From JBALVO01 sp036961445 (GTDB lineage Bacteria; Pseudomonadota; Gammaproteobacteria; Pseudomonadales; Halieaceae): a stretch of 64,000 bases of DNA. Below, piece by piece: positions 34,422 through 43,866 of this stretch (positions within the stretch are counted from its first letter, which is position 1; every line of letters begins with the position of its first letter). Location of the stretch: the NCBI GenBank assembly GCA_036961445.1, contig JBALVO010000001.1, forward strand, positions 62,001-126,000. The letters run 5' to 3'. The position numbers and the translations under genes were made by a program. The notes under the pieces are model-generated. The model did not search any database, was not told the DNA's origin, and worked only from the letters and a program-made list of their open reading frames with translations.

Positions 34422-35117
34422 TTATTCATGAAACGCAGGTGCCCACCAGATGGTAGCCGAGGTTTTTTTCTGGGTCAGGATAGCGGCAATCGGGTAATGC
34501 TGTTGTACTGCGCTCTCCAGTACTGCTTTCTTTTCGCTACCGGTAATATGAATAATGATGTCGCGACTGTTAAGTACGGCAGGTAGCGTCAGGGTCATAC
34601 GTTGATGCGGTGCGGTCACTGGCTGTGTCGCTGCCAGTTGCGGCACACCATCGGGGTCTAGCAAGTCTTGCAAATTACTTGCCCGGGGGAACCAGGAAGC
34701 GGTATGGCCGTCGCCGCCCATACCCAGGACAAGCGCTGAAAAAGGCTGGGGCATCTCCGTCATTCGTTGTGCGACGTCAGGCAGTGCGTCGCTCGCATCA
34801 CCCGCAGTGGTTGTCAGGCTTATAAATTTGGCCGCGGCAGCCCGATTCTGTAGCAGATTCTCCCGCACCATTCGTTCATTGGAAGCCTCATCATTCGGAT
34901 CAACCCAGCGTTCATCTACCAGGGTTATCCACACATTGCTCCAATCCAGCTGACACTGGGACAGTTGCTGGAACATACTCTTTGGTGTGCCGCCGCCTGA
35001 TACCGCCAGGCTGGCGCGTCCGTGCTCGCCAAGATCGTGTGCCAGTTGTCCGGCTATATGCTGTGCCAGTTCGCGATCCAGCTCGTCAATGTTGCTAAAG
35101 CAGCGCCATTCATTCAT
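34422..35117 (-). CDS. pgl: 6-phosphogluconolactonase
   Basis: A 231-residue protein of the DevB-type lactonase family (AVSGGGTPKSMF, VDERWVDPNDEASNERMVRENLL, LGMGGDGHTASWFP). It hydrolyses 6-phosphogluconolactone in the oxidative pentose phosphate/Entner-Doudoroff route, in the cytoplasm. It overlaps the end of zwf by 8 bases, the usual zwf-pgl pairing. The active site residues of the GxGxDGHTASLFP block are present with W for L. Confidence 0.92.
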   Translation of the reverse strand: MNEWRCFSNIDELDRELAQHIAGQLAHDLGEHGRASLAVSGGGTPKSMFQQLSQCQLDWSNVWITLVDERWVDPNDEASNERMVRENLLQNRAAAAKFISLTTTAGDASDALPDVAQRMTEMPQPFSALVLGMGGDGHTASWFPRASNLQDLLDPDGVPQLAATQPVTAPHQRMTLTLPAVLNSRDIIIHITGSEKKAVLESAVQQHYPIAAILTQKKTSATIWWAPAFHE

Positions 35118-36564
35118 ACCAAGCGCGTCCGTCGACGGCGATCAGCGCGGTGGCGGCATTGGGCCCCATGGTGCCGGAATTATACTTTTTGATCGGTGTG
35201 CCATTTTCTTCCCAGGCTTCAATGATGGAGTCGGTCCAGTGCCAGGCAATCTCCACTTCATCGCGGCGCATGAACAGAGTCTGGTCGCCGTTGATGGCAT
35301 CCAGTAACAGACGCTCATAGGCATCATAGCTATTGCCCTTATTCTGGGATTCGTCGGTCAGATTCAGCTCTACCGGTTGTAATCGCAGCCCGCGGGTGAG
35401 CCCCGGTTTCTTGTTGAGCGTATGCAGGCTGATGGTTTCCTCTGGCTGCAAGCGGATTACCAGCTTGTTGGTCAATTCATTGGGGTCGTTGGCAAACAAC
35501 GAGAAAGGCAGTTTCTTATACTCAATCACAATCTCTGAATAGCGGCGGCTGAGACGCTTGCCGGTGCGCAGGTAAAAGGGCACTCCCGCCCAGCGCCAGT
35601 TGTTAATGGTAGCTCTAAGTGCAACAAAGGTCTCGGTGGCATTGGCGCCCTGATACTCGGTTTCTTCCAGGAAACCCTTCACGGCTTCGCCATTGACCGC
35701 GCCGGCATCGTAGCGGCCGCGCACGGTATTGTCGTTTACATTGGCCGATGTCATCGGTACAAGCGCTCGCAATACCTTCATTTTTTCATCGCGAATGTCA
35801 GCGGGGCGCAGGCTGGAGGGAGGCTCCATGGCCACGATGGACAGTACCTGCAACACATGATTCTGCACCATATCGCGCAAGGCACCTATTTCGGAGTAGT
35901 AACTGCCGCGGCCTTCAACCCCGATTTCTTCTGCGACCGTGATTTGCACATTATCAATAAAGGTATTGCGCCACTGCGGGCTGAACAGGGGATTGCCAAA
36001 ACGCACGGCTATAAGGTTCTGTACCGTTTCCTTACCCAGGTAGTGATCAATGCGGAACGTGGACTCCTCTTCAAAGACCTCGGCCACTTGCTCATTGATC
36101 TGTCTGCAGGACTGCAGATCATGTCCCAGGGGCTTTTCCAGAACCACGCCGCTATGGGTGTTGACCACGCCAGCATCCTTTAGCTGATGGCAGATACTGC
36201 CGTACAGGGAGGGAAGGGTAGCCAGGTAGTAGAGCCGGCCTGGCGCTTCGCCTTCATCCAGTAATGTCGACAGCGTCTGGTAGTCTTCGGCTTTACCGGC
36301 ATCGACTGTGGTATAGAACAAGCGTTCGCGAAAGGTGGCCCAGACGGTATCGTCCCAGTCCCCTTGTGGCAGGAATTTATGCAGATTTTGCTCGGCTTCG
36401 GCCCTGAAGGTCTCGGTATCTTTTGTACCGCGACCGGTGGCGATAATACGATGCAGGCGATCCGCCAGCTGGTGGCGATGCAACTGGAACAGGGCGGGTA
36501 ATAACTTACGCGTCGATAAATCCCCGGTACCGCCGAAAATAACCAAATCAACCATCTGATTCAT
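35110..36564 (-). CDS. zwf: glucose-6-phosphate 1-dehydrogenase
   Basis: A 484-residue enzyme of usual length. The NADP motif GGTGDLSTRKL is at the N-terminus and the active-site signature RIDHYLGKE at about 171-179. It converts glucose-6-phosphate to 6-phosphogluconolactone, producing NADPH. First gene of a zwf-pgl pair, overlapping pgl by 8 bases; edd, eda and gnd are not in the window. Promoter lies in the roughly 180-base gap up to 36747. Confidence 0.95.
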   Translation of the reverse strand: MNQMVDLVIFGGTGDLSTRKLLPALFQLHRHQLADRLHRIIATGRGTKDTETFRAEAEQNLHKFLPQGDWDDTVWATFRERLFYTTVDAGKAEDYQTLSTLLDEGEAPGRLYYLATLPSLYGSICHQLKDAGVVNTHSGVVLEKPLGHDLQSCRQINEQVAEVFEEESTFRIDHYLGKETVQNLIAVRFGNPLFSPQWRNTFIDNVQITVAEEIGVEGRGSYYSEIGALRDMVQNHVLQVLSIVAMEPPSSLRPADIRDEKMKVLRALVPMTSANVNDNTVRGRYDAGAVNGEAVKGFLEETEYQGANATETFVALRATINNWRWAGVPFYLRTGKRLSRRYSEIVIEYKKLPFSLFANDPNELTNKLVIRLQPEETISLHTLNKKPGLTRGLRLQPVELNLTDESQNKGNSYDAYERLLLDAINGDQTLFMRRDEVEIAWHWTDSIIEAWEENGTPIKKYNSGTMGPNAATALIAVDGRAWYE

Positions 36565-36747
36565 ATACGAAGTTCCTCAACGACATTGAGTGCACAGTAA
36601 AGTATTTGTGTTCAGTGCCTGTCTGCCGGTGACAGCCAAGCTTGCGGTGATTCAGTCCGCAGCAATCTATGGAGCCACTGGAGAGACAAGGATAATAGCA
36701 AATAATCTTCGGGCTCGCCGGATTTTGATAGTCATCGCGCTGTGTTT

Positions 36748-37626
36748 TTAATCCAGCTGCTCTATCCAGTTAACCAGCTCGGTCATAAAAGTGTGGAAGT
36801 TTTCATTGGGCCCTTCAGAGCAGGCGAAATCGTGGGCGGCTGTCTCGAAATGATGGTACTGCACTGCCACCCCGGCAGCGCGCAGTTGTTCGGCATAGGC
36901 TATGCCTTCGTCCCGCAGCGGGTCGAACTCCGCTGTGACCAGAAAAGTAGACGGCAGGCTGGAGAGTGTTGTTGCCTGTATCGGCATGGCGCGTTTTGCT
37001 TGTGGGTCGCTGGGGTCAAGGCTTCCCAGGTAGATGTCCCAGAACCAGATCATTATGTTACGGGTCAGGATCTGACCGCTGGCTCTTTGCGTATAGGAAG
37101 GCCAGTCAGTAAGGTAGTGATCTACCACCGGATATTTCAAAATTTCTCCCACCACTTTGGTGCGTGTACTGGCATCGAGTTCCAGGCAGGTGCAAGTCGC
37201 CAGGTTAGCGCCGGCGCTGCCTCCGGCGAGTATCAGCTTGCCATTGGAGGGACCCAGTTCGTCAATGTGGTCAGCGATCCACAGTGTTGCCGCGAGACTA
37301 TCGTCTGCTGCGGCCGGAAAACGATGTTCTGGTGCCAAACGGTAATCAACCGCTATCACCGTACATCCGGTTCTGCTGCTCAGGGCCTGGCAATAGGGGT
37401 GATGGGTTTCCAGATCGCCAATCACCCAGCCGCCGCCATGGAAATAAACAATTAGTGGTTTTTGCGCACCTGCGTTATTGGCGTACATGCGGGTGGATAT
37501 CGGACCGGCGGGCCCCGGTAGTTGTAAGGTGCTATAGGGTACTTCCTGAGAGTGCTCCTTCCAGCCGCGCGCGCTAACGTTGCGGTAGTATTTGCGCAAA
37601 CCCCAAACTTTAAGTTGCTGGAACAT
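36748..37626 (-). CDS. alpha/beta hydrolase (hormone-sensitive lipase-like)
   Basis: A 292-residue esterase of the HSL/family IV type. The oxyanion block HGGGW, nucleophile motif GGSAG (Ser in the usual GxSxG), LAPEHRFPAA and the C-terminal HDF are present. Cytoplasmic. It should cleave esters or lactones. ATG 37626 follows the araC-like stop by one base and has GAGG about 9 bases upstream. Together with the divergent Baeyer-Villiger-type monooxygenase it would form the classic oxidise-then-hydrolyse pair; the substrate is not known. Confidence 0.87.
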   Translation of the reverse strand: MFQQLKVWGLRKYYRNVSARGWKEHSQEVPYSTLQLPGPAGPISTRMYANNAGAQKPLIVYFHGGGWVIGDLETHHPYCQALSSRTGCTVIAVDYRLAPEHRFPAAADDSLAATLWIADHIDELGPSNGKLILAGGSAGANLATCTCLELDASTRTKVVGEILKYPVVDHYLTDWPSYTQRASGQILTRNIMIWFWDIYLGSLDPSDPQAKRAMPIQATTLSSLPSTFLVTAEFDPLRDEGIAYAEQLRAAGVAVQYHHFETAAHDFACSEGPNENFHTFMTELVNWIEQLD

Positions 37627-37627
37627 A

Positions 37628-38641
37628 CTACTGAGCCTCTTGACGATAGGTGCGTGGCGAACTGCCATGCCAACGTTTGAATGCATGTGTGAAGTTCCCC
37701 GGCGCACTATAGCCCAGCAAGACCGAGATTTCCTCCAGCGGCAACTTGCTGCTAGCAAGGTATTCGCAGGCAAGCTGGTAGCGAACCGCTGTAAGAATCT
37801 GCTGGTAGCTGCTGTCCTCGTCATGCAACCTGCGGCGCAGCGTGCGACTGGTCATATTGAGCTTCTCAGCGACGAAATCTATGTCGGGGAAAAAGCCAGG
37901 CCTGGCGACGATCACCTGACGGACTTTGGTCACGAAGCCACTGCTCTTGCTCATGCGGGCCAACAACATCTGGCATTGTTGCTGGCATGCGCTGGATGTT
38001 TCAGCGTCACGCAGGGGCATGGGTGAGTCAAGAATGGCTGCGTCAAAGTGCAATTCACAACACAAAGCGTCGAATGTAACGGGGCAGCCAAAATAGGCGG
38101 TATAGTCATGCTGGAGGCCTTGGCCATCGTGCATCAAGGAGATTTTTGTAGGGTGAAAAGATCGTTGCAGAGCGATCTCACCACTGAATACCGCGGCGGA
38201 CATATCCCGGTCTACATAAAAACTGAGCAACTCATCCGGAATATCCTCACTCTGCGAAAAGCGGCTGATTGCCACCGGGCCCTGCACCAGGAAACCGATT
38301 TTGAACAAGGTAAAAGACAGGGGACCATAGCTTCGAAAGATCGCCATTGCGTGACGCAGGGTGGGAGCGCTGAGGAATGCGTAACCGAGGAGTCCGTAGT
38401 TTTCCAGGGTGTAGGCGCGACCCAGCTTTAACCCGAGAAGCGGATCACCGGATAGCTCGAGCAGATTACGATGAAAGTGAAATTCTTGCTGTAAAGAGAA
38501 CTCCCCAGTCATGTTGCCAGCGATTAGCTCGTCCTCGCTGATGCCTGTGCCTTGCAGGCATTGCCGGGAGTTAAAGCCCAGGTCGGCCATCGCCCTGATA
38601 GCCGGCAGCAGAGCCTTAATGTGGTGAGCAAATTGGACCAT
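37628..38641 (-). CDS. AraC family regulator with OruR-type N-terminal domain
   Basis: A 337-residue regulator. The first ~200 residues form an arabinose-binding-like domain of the OruR/ArgR group; the C-terminal AraC double helix-turn-helix spans about 235-335 (ACEYLASSKLPLEEISVLLGYSAP region, ending GSSPRTYRQEAQ). ATG at 38641 is preferred over the upstream TTG (38647). It is divergent from the monooxygenase and followed within 1 base by the esterase, so it likely activates both in response to a small hydrophobic ligand (inference). Confidence 0.88.
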   Translation of the reverse strand: MVQFAHHIKALLPAIRAMADLGFNSRQCLQGTGISEDELIAGNMTGEFSLQQEFHFHRNLLELSGDPLLGLKLGRAYTLENYGLLGYAFLSAPTLRHAMAIFRSYGPLSFTLFKIGFLVQGPVAISRFSQSEDIPDELLSFYVDRDMSAAVFSGEIALQRSFHPTKISLMHDGQGLQHDYTAYFGCPVTFDALCCELHFDAAILDSPMPLRDAETSSACQQQCQMLLARMSKSSGFVTKVRQVIVARPGFFPDIDFVAEKLNMTSRTLRRRLHDEDSSYQQILTAVRYQLACEYLASSKLPLEEISVLLGYSAPGNFTHAFKRWHGSSPRTYRQEAQ

Positions 38642-38764
38642 GATCAAATACTACCGCCGTCTGGCCGAAATTCATAAGTTTTTGTCCTGCTCGAATATTC
38701 ATCGCTTCAGTGTTTACCCTTACAGTGACGGCATTGAAGATATTCGCAATGGAGATATCAGCAA

Positions 38765-40273
38765 ATGATGGCACATAGCAGTGTGAAAAATCCCTCGGTA
38801 GCCGTCATCGGTGCCGGTATGACCGGCATTCTTATGGCGATCAAATTACGTGAGGCTGGTATCACCGACATCACCATTTTAGAGAAGGCCGACAAACTAG
38901 GGGGTACCTGGCGCGAGAATACCTACCCCGGGGTGGCCTGTGATGTGCCAGCCCATATGTACACCTATTCGTTCAAGGGCAATCCCGAGTGGGAGCATCG
39001 TTTCGCCCACGGTGGTGAGATACAGGCGTATTTCGAGAAAGTATCTGCAGAATACGGGGTGACCGATCAGGTGCGCTTCAACGAATCTCTGGACGAAAGT
39101 CATTATCGGGATGGTCGGTGGCATCTCACTACCAGTAAAGGAAATACCCTGGTCGTTGATTTCGTGGTGGCTGCCACTGGCGTTCTGCATCACCCGGCCT
39201 ATCCTGATATCCAGGGTTTGGATGCTTATCAGGGCGATATGTTCCATACGGCGCGCTGGGATCACAACGTTGACCTTACTGGTAAGCGCGTGGGCATTAT
39301 CGGTACGGGCTCAACAGCCACCCAGGTGATTTCGGAAGTATCCAAAACGGTGGCTCACCTGAGCGTATTTCAGCGTACACCCCAATGGATTTTCAGTGTG
39401 CCTGACAAGGACTACACAGAATCCGACAAGGCGCGTTTGCGCGGTAACCAGGGTTTGATGCGCAAACTGGCAGACCGTTATGCGTTTATGATGCGCCATA
39501 CTTTTACCGCTGCGGTAACTGGCAACAAGGTGGCACATGCCCTGATCAGTTGGATGGCCAAACGCAACCTGCGCAAGAGCGTTAAGGACCCGGAGTTGCG
39601 GGCCAAACTGACTCCCGATTATAAAGTGGGGTGCAAACGCCTGGTCATCAGCTCGACTTTTTACGATGCGATACAACGGGACAATGTGTTGCTGGAGACC
39701 AACGGCATTGAGCGGATTTCAGAGCGCGGTGTCGTCACCAAAGATGGTACCGAACATGAACTGGACGTGCTGATTCTTGCCACCGGTTTCCATCCATTTA
39801 ATTTTATGCGCCCCATGAACCTGACCGGCCGAGACGGGATTACTATCGATGACGCCTGGGCGAAGAAAGTTCAGGCCTATCGCTCAGTGTGTGTGCCGGG
39901 CTTTCCGAACTTTTTCTTGATGTTGGGTCCCAATACACCCATCGGGAATTATTCTGTAATCGCCATGAGTGAAGTGCAGTCAAGTTACGTACTTAAACTC
40001 ATAGACCAATGGCGGCAGGGGAATTTGCAGACGGTTGAGGCCACGCAGGAGGCCAAGATACGCTACAACCGCTATCTCAAGGCAGGCATGGGCAAGACCG
40101 TCTGGGTTGGTGGGTGCCAGAGTTGGTATCTGGATCCCGATGGTGATCCGGCGATGTGGCCGTACTCCTGGGATCAGTGGGTGAAAGAGCTCGAGACACC
40201 TGATCTGGGCGACTTTCACCGCCAGTCACCCGCGGAAATCGTGCCACTGCATCCGGCGGAGAAAGCAGCGTGA
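38765..40273 (+). CDS. flavin monooxygenase, Baeyer-Villiger type
   Basis: A 502-residue class B flavoprotein monooxygenase. FAD motif GAGMTG at 16-21, the GGTWRENTYPG block at 46-56, the Baeyer-Villiger fingerprint YxGxxxHTxxW[PD] (Y155, G157, H161, W165, with D166 in place of P), and the NADPH motif GTGSTATQ at about 180-187 are all present. It should insert oxygen next to a ketone, giving an ester or lactone, using NADPH and O2 in the cytoplasm. GGAG lies about 10 bases upstream. Divergent from the AraC/esterase pair. Substrate unknown; cyclic or steroid-like ketones are typical of this group. Confidence 0.88.
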   Translation: MMAHSSVKNPSVAVIGAGMTGILMAIKLREAGITDITILEKADKLGGTWRENTYPGVACDVPAHMYTYSFKGNPEWEHRFAHGGEIQAYFEKVSAEYGVTDQVRFNESLDESHYRDGRWHLTTSKGNTLVVDFVVAATGVLHHPAYPDIQGLDAYQGDMFHTARWDHNVDLTGKRVGIIGTGSTATQVISEVSKTVAHLSVFQRTPQWIFSVPDKDYTESDKARLRGNQGLMRKLADRYAFMMRHTFTAAVTGNKVAHALISWMAKRNLRKSVKDPELRAKLTPDYKVGCKRLVISSTFYDAIQRDNVLLETNGIERISERGVVTKDGTEHELDVLILATGFHPFNFMRPMNLTGRDGITIDDAWAKKVQAYRSVCVPGFPNFFLMLGPNTPIGNYSVIAMSEVQSSYVLKLIDQWRQGNLQTVEATQEAKIRYNRYLKAGMGKTVWVGGCQSWYLDPDGDPAMWPYSWDQWVKELETPDLGDFHRQSPAEIVPLHPAEKAA

Positions 40274-40286
40274 TTGCAGTTATTTT

Positions 40287-41363
40287 CTAGTCGTACTCCG
40301 CAGTTTCAGCAATCTGCTGGTACCAGTCCACACCTTGTGCGTTTCTGGTACGGGTAATTCTGCGTCTGCCCAATAGGCAATTGAGGTGGGCGATAGTCTC
40401 GCCGGTAGCCAGACCCAGGGAGCCGTCGTCAATCTCACGTTTAAACAATGCGGGAAAACAATCAACCGCACGCTGCGGCTGCTCCAGGTGTTCGAACAGC
40501 TTGTTGAGGTCACGTTTATGGGTCTCGATTAACTGACTCATGCGCACATGCAGCCCGTAGAACGGCGCTTCATGTGCCGGCAGCACAAGTAGGTTATCAG
40601 GCAGTATTTCCCTGATGCGTGCACTGGAGCGCAGCCACTCTTTGAGCGGGTCGCCCTCGGGCTCAGTGGGAAAAACACTGACGTTTGGCGTGATTCGCGG
40701 CAGCACCTGGTCACCGGAGATCAACAGCTTTAAAGCCGGGCAATACAAGGCGGCATGCTCGGGGGAGTGGCCGCTGCCCACGATAACCTGCCAGTAGCGA
40801 TCGCCGATGGTGATAGTTTCCCGGTCTACCACGCGCCGAAAGCTGTCCGGTAGAGGGGAAATGGCTCTGCCAAAGTTGCCAAATTTCTTTCGGTAGCGCT
40901 CCAGTTGCTGTTCGTTGTAGCCCGCCGCTTTATAGAACCGGATCGCTACATCCGGTGCTGAGCGACCGGTGTCTGCCGCCATGGCCCGGCACATCAGAAA
41001 CTCCTCCCGGGACATCCACAGCTCACAATCGAAGCGCTGGGTCAGCCAACCGGCCAGGCCAACGTGGTCCGGGTGCAAATGCGTGCAGATCACCCGTTTG
41101 ATCGGCTTGTCGCCCATAAAACTGCTAAACAACTGCTCCCAAATATCCCGCGCACTGCTGATATTCAGGCAGGTATCAACTACCGTCCAGCCGTCCTCGT
41201 CCTCCAGCAACCATAAATTAATGTGGTCAAGCGACATGGGCATGGGAAAACGGGCCCAGTAAACACCCTCGGCAATTTTCTCCGGCTCACCCGGTTTGGG
41301 ATCCTTGCCCCGGCCCCAGGGGTAGGTCAGACCACGGTATAGCTCAGGATTGTCTTCCAGCAT
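40287..41363 (-). CDS. MBL-fold metallohydrolase
   Basis: A 358-residue metallo-beta-lactamase fold enzyme. The motif THLHPDH is at 94-100 and a further His is in GSGHSPEHA; the C-terminal ~90 residues are a winged, LACTB2-like extension. No signal peptide. The family includes thioesterases and nucleases; here the substrate is unknown. It converges on the monooxygenase gene with only 13 bases between stops, and it lies 20 bases downstream of the TrhA gene on the same strand. Confidence 0.85.
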   Translation of the reverse strand: MLEDNPELYRGLTYPWGRGKDPKPGEPEKIAEGVYWARFPMPMSLDHINLWLLEDEDGWTVVDTCLNISSARDIWEQLFSSFMGDKPIKRVICTHLHPDHVGLAGWLTQRFDCELWMSREEFLMCRAMAADTGRSAPDVAIRFYKAAGYNEQQLERYRKKFGNFGRAISPLPDSFRRVVDRETITIGDRYWQVIVGSGHSPEHAALYCPALKLLISGDQVLPRITPNVSVFPTEPEGDPLKEWLRSSARIREILPDNLLVLPAHEAPFYGLHVRMSQLIETHKRDLNKLFEHLEQPQRAVDCFPALFKREIDDGSLGLATGETIAHLNCLLGRRRITRTRNAQGVDWYQQIAETAEYD

Positions 41364-41383
41364 AATGTGTCGTCACTCTCGGG

Positions 41384-42013
41384 CTATCTGACATAGCCAA
41401 TAATAGAAATAAAATGGCAGAGACTTCCGGCGAGCACAAACATGTGCCAGATCCCGTGTGCGTGTGTCAGCTTCTTCATTTTGTCCAGAACATAGAACAC
41501 AACGCCGCCAGTGTATGCCAGGCCGCCAGCCGCCAGCCAGGTAAAGCCGGTTTCAGAAAGGGCTGCTTTGAGGCTGGCCAGGTCGTAAGAACAGGCCCAG
41601 CCCATAGCAAGGTAGATAATCAGTTGGCCGACTTTAACGGCGCGGCCGGACAAAAATATTTCGCTCAGTGTGCCCACCACCGCCAATAGCCACACTATGC
41701 TCAAAATAGTAAGGCCACTGCCGTCGCGCAGGCTGACCAGCATGTAGGGAGTATAAGTTCCGGCAATTAACAGGTAAATCGAGACATGATCGAACAACTG
41801 GAAAAGGCGCTTGAGTCCCGGTGGGTGAAAGCTGTGATACAGGGTCGACATGGTATACAGCAGCACCAGGGTAATGCCAAAGACGGCAAAGCTGCTGACA
41901 ATCCAGGGATCACCGATCTGAGTAGCGACGGTTAGCAGCGAACCCAGGGCCATAAGGGCCAGGGCTGCCCCCACCAGGTGGCTGATACTGTTGAGTTTTT
42001 CGCCGTAATACAT
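41384..42013 (-). CDS. hemolysin III/TrhA family membrane protein
   Basis: A 209-residue protein with seven predicted membrane helices. The motif GEKLNSISHLVGA at the start, STLYHSF, FDHVSIYLLIAGTYTPY and the final HMFVLAGSLCHF histidines are those of the PAQR-related hemolysin III/TrhA family, which affects membrane energetics/fluidity. Name aside, hemolytic activity is not implied. Gap to the MBL gene is 20 bases; to the upstream acyl-CoA synthetase, 56 bases. Confidence 0.88.
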   Translation of the reverse strand: MYYGEKLNSISHLVGAALALMALGSLLTVATQIGDPWIVSSFAVFGITLVLLYTMSTLYHSFHPPGLKRLFQLFDHVSIYLLIAGTYTPYMLVSLRDGSGLTILSIVWLLAVVGTLSEIFLSGRAVKVGQLIIYLAMGWACSYDLASLKAALSETGFTWLAAGGLAYTGGVVFYVLDKMKKLTHAHGIWHMFVLAGSLCHFISIIGYVR

Positions 42014-42069
42014 GGCGGTCAGTTTAACCGACTTACGGGGCCACGGCTAAGCTATAAACTCTGTGTACG

Positions 42070-43650
42070 CTAGCCGACGCCCCGTTCGCTTCCCGCCCAG
42101 TATTGCGCGCGCACCGCTTTCTTATCCGGCTTGCCGACGGGAGTCAGGGGAATGGCATCCACAAAGTCGATGGACTTGGGGGCTTGTACCGACCCCTTGG
42201 CTTCTTTAACCAGAGCCTGCATTGCCGCTATCAGTTCTTCGCTGGCTACAAAGCCGGGCTTGAGCACAATCACTGCTTTAACAGCCTCACCCCATTGCTC
42301 GTCCGGCACGCCGATGACGGCGACCTGGCCAACGGCCTCATGGGTACCCAGCACATCCTCTACTTCCCGTGGGAACACGTTGAAGCCGCCGGTGACGATC
42401 ATATCTTTGGTGCGATCCACGATATAGAGAAAACCATCTTCATCCAGGCGTCCAATATCGCCGGTGTGCAGCCAACCACCGGCAAATGCCGCGGCGGTTT
42501 GTTCGGGCATGTCCTTGTAGCCTTTCATTACCAGTGGGCCACGGACACAGATTTCTCCCGGCCCACCTTTGGCGACCTCATTGCCATCGCTGTCCAGCAG
42601 CGCCATATGCACCCAGGCGGTGGGACGGCCACAGGAGGCCAGACGCTCGGGCTTACTCAGATCGTGTTCGCCTTTCTTCATATTGGCCAGCACCATAGGA
42701 GCTTCGGACTGGCCGAAAAATTGGTAGAAGATCTGTCCCCATTTTTCTATGCCTTCGCGCAGGCGCGCAGGATTCATGGGGGAGGCACCATAAAAGATAG
42801 TCTCCATGCTGGACATGTCGGCCGTGGCGGAGCGCGGAGCATCCAGCAAAAAATATAGCATCACCGGTACCAGCATGGTGGTGGTGATTTTGTGTCGCTC
42901 CACCATGTCGAAAAACTCGTCCGGGCTAAAGCCCTGCATCACGTAAAAGGCGCCGCCTTTTTGCAGTACGGGAATAAAGAACGCCGCCGCTGCATGAGAC
43001 AGAGGGGTAGCGATAAGCATGCGCAGTTCTTCCGGGAACTCCCATTCTGCCATTTGAATCTGGGTCATGCTGGCAGTGACGCTGTAGGTACTCATTACAC
43101 CCTTGGGTTTGCCGGTGGTGCCGCCGGTAAAGTTGATGGATGAAACGTCCTCCGGGGCAACATCCGGAGCCACCAGGGGTTGTGGCTTGAAGCCGCTGGC
43201 CAGTGCCAGGTAGTCCTCACCAGATTCAGTCGGACCCAGACCCAACATATGCTTGAGTGTGGGCACCCGAGCCTGCAACGCCGCTGCGTACTCGTCGAAA
43301 ACAGAGGCGTCGTAGACCAGAGTGTCTATTTCTGCCGCCTCCAGCACGTAGGCATGGTCTTCCAAAGAGCCCAGGGGGTGCAGCGGTGTACCTATGCAGC
43401 CGGCCAGTTGCATGGCGGCTATATTGGATAGAACTTCCGGGCGGTTGGCAGATATCACGGCAATTCTGCTGCCGATACCCAGTCCTTTGGATTGCAGCGC
43501 CTGTACCATCTGACTGGTACTTTCACGCACCTCCCGATAACTGGCAACCTTATCGCCAATTAACAAACAGGGCTCATCATTGTAGCGGTTCAGACCATCG
43601 ACCAGCAGGTGGGGCATAAGGGGCTGGTGGTGCAGCGCGTCAGTACTCAT
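42070..43650 (-). CDS. AMP-binding acyl-CoA synthetase
   Basis: A 526-residue ANL-superfamily ligase. The ATP/AMP motif TGGTTGKPKGV, the YGASPMNPARL and GQSEAPM regions, the hinge TGDIGRLDEDGFLYIVDRTKD and the C-terminal catalytic lysine region TPVGKPDKKAV are present. It activates a carboxylic acid to its CoA thioester in the cytoplasm. The acid could be a fatty acid or a side-chain acid produced by the nearby oxygenases; not determinable. Heads the run synthetase - TrhA - MBL on the minus strand. Confidence 0.88.
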   Translation of the reverse strand: MSTDALHHQPLMPHLLVDGLNRYNDEPCLLIGDKVASYREVRESTSQMVQALQSKGLGIGSRIAVISANRPEVLSNIAAMQLAGCIGTPLHPLGSLEDHAYVLEAAEIDTLVYDASVFDEYAAALQARVPTLKHMLGLGPTESGEDYLALASGFKPQPLVAPDVAPEDVSSINFTGGTTGKPKGVMSTYSVTASMTQIQMAEWEFPEELRMLIATPLSHAAAAFFIPVLQKGGAFYVMQGFSPDEFFDMVERHKITTTMLVPVMLYFLLDAPRSATADMSSMETIFYGASPMNPARLREGIEKWGQIFYQFFGQSEAPMVLANMKKGEHDLSKPERLASCGRPTAWVHMALLDSDGNEVAKGGPGEICVRGPLVMKGYKDMPEQTAAAFAGGWLHTGDIGRLDEDGFLYIVDRTKDMIVTGGFNVFPREVEDVLGTHEAVGQVAVIGVPDEQWGEAVKAVIVLKPGFVASEELIAAMQALVKEAKGSVQAPKSIDFVDAIPLTPVGKPDKKAVRAQYWAGSERGVG

Positions 43651-43821
43651 AGCGTCTCCGGGTTGAATATGTGGTCTATTGGTTTTGCTGTTAATAGCGT
43701 TGCTAGTTTGCAGTCGCAGGTTTTATGAACAATGATGCGTCGGGCCAGAAAAACTGGGCATTGATGATGTTGCGGTAAGTTGTCGCTGCTGGCGCTGGCA
43801 TAGGGCGCGATGGCAGAGCGA

Positions 43822-43840
43822 AATACACCAACGGTGTATT
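43822..43840 (-). terminator. hairpin after the oligopeptide ABC operon
   Basis: AATACACC (43822-43829) pairs perfectly with GGTGTATT (43833-43840) around a 3-base loop, 26 bases beyond the ABC operon stop. No U-run follows on the minus strand, so terminator function is possible, not certain. Confidence 0.4.
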
Positions 43841-43866
43841 AGCTCGGCCCGGCCCTTATTGAGAAA

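Noticed and set aside
36565..36747. A sigma70 promoter for zwf
   Set aside because: Several partial -35/-10 matches exist, but none has proper spacing.
42103..42858. 251-residue plus-strand frame inside the acyl-CoA synthetase
   Set aside because: Antisense to conserved motifs of the ligase.
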